Source: Chloroflexota bacterium (GTDB lineage Bacteria > Chloroflexota > Dehalococcoidia > DSTF01 > RBG-16-68-14). From it: a stretch of DNA of 14,279 nt. Positions 14,178-14,279 of this stretch are shown here, one piece after another. The position numbers and the translations under genes were made by a program. Below the pieces are notes generated by a model. It did no database searches. It was not told the origin of the DNA and saw only the letters and a list, made by a program, of their open reading frames with translations. Position 1 is the stretch's first letter. Each line of letters begins with the position of its first letter. The stretch spans positions 1-14,279 of the forward strand of contig JADFRJ010000035.1 of the NCBI GenBank assembly GCA_022561355.1. Direction: 5' to 3'.

Positions 14178-14279
14178 CACCGACCAGAGGACTGGACGCT
14201 CAATTGGCCCCCAGGGCGCGATTCGTACCTGGAGTGGAACCAAGCTCCGGCTCACCGGCACGGCCTCCTAGGTGATCGC

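Noticed and set aside
14070..14261. 63-codon minus-strand frame upstream of and overlapping the anchored protein
   Set aside because: It covers the proposed promoter and ribosome binding site in a different frame and resembles nothing.

Overview
The window is GC-rich bacterial DNA in which every gene I can support lies on the minus strand, so transcription runs from the high coordinates to the low ones. It has no rRNA, complete tRNA, CRISPR array, transposase or phage gene. The gene mix (double-length CaiB/BaiF CoA-transferase, COG1237-type metallo-hydrolase, TldD/TldE pair, family-2 amidohydrolase, Zincin_1 peptidase, GlgC next to a TreT-like glycosyltransferase) and the TTGACAGG-type promoters suggest an uncultured Chloroflexota, perhaps Dehalococcoidia-like. 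That assignment is inference from gene content, not proof.

In order of transcription: (a) 14103-13132, a secreted, C-terminally anchored beta-rich protein of unknown function, visibly less GC-rich than its neighbours. (b) A promoter at 13002-13030, then a TreT-like trehalose synthase (12922-11636) and GlgC (11627-10338); together they could make ADP-glucose and convert it to trehalose. (c) TldD (10237-8795), the catalytic half of the TldD/TldE protease. (d) A strong promoter (8751-8779) driving a toxin-antitoxin-like module: a stand-alone 73-residue winged-helix-like protein, a second protein with the same domain fused to an AbrB/MazE-type domain, and a VapC PIN toxin, with overlapping or coupled genes. 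(e) A small HExxH zincin, an amidohydrolase and TldE (the non-catalytic partner of TldD), separated by 2-nt gaps. (f) A 372-nt spacer (4601-4972) with a relic of a second tldE 3' end, REP-like inverted repeats and a promoter. (g) A double CaiB/BaiF CoA-transferase, a metallo-beta-lactamase-fold hydrolase and the N-terminal 376 residues of a GT39/ArnT-like membrane glycosyltransferase that runs off the left edge.

The most unusual part is 4973-10237. The two halves of the TldD/TldE protease bracket a VapC-type toxin-antitoxin module whose antitoxin has a duplicated winged-helix-like domain, carried in a 218-bp tandem duplication, plus an extra small zincin. In E. coli TldD/TldE is implicated in turnover of the CcdA antitoxin, so a functional link is plausible, but a simple insertion between tldD and tldE is not excluded.
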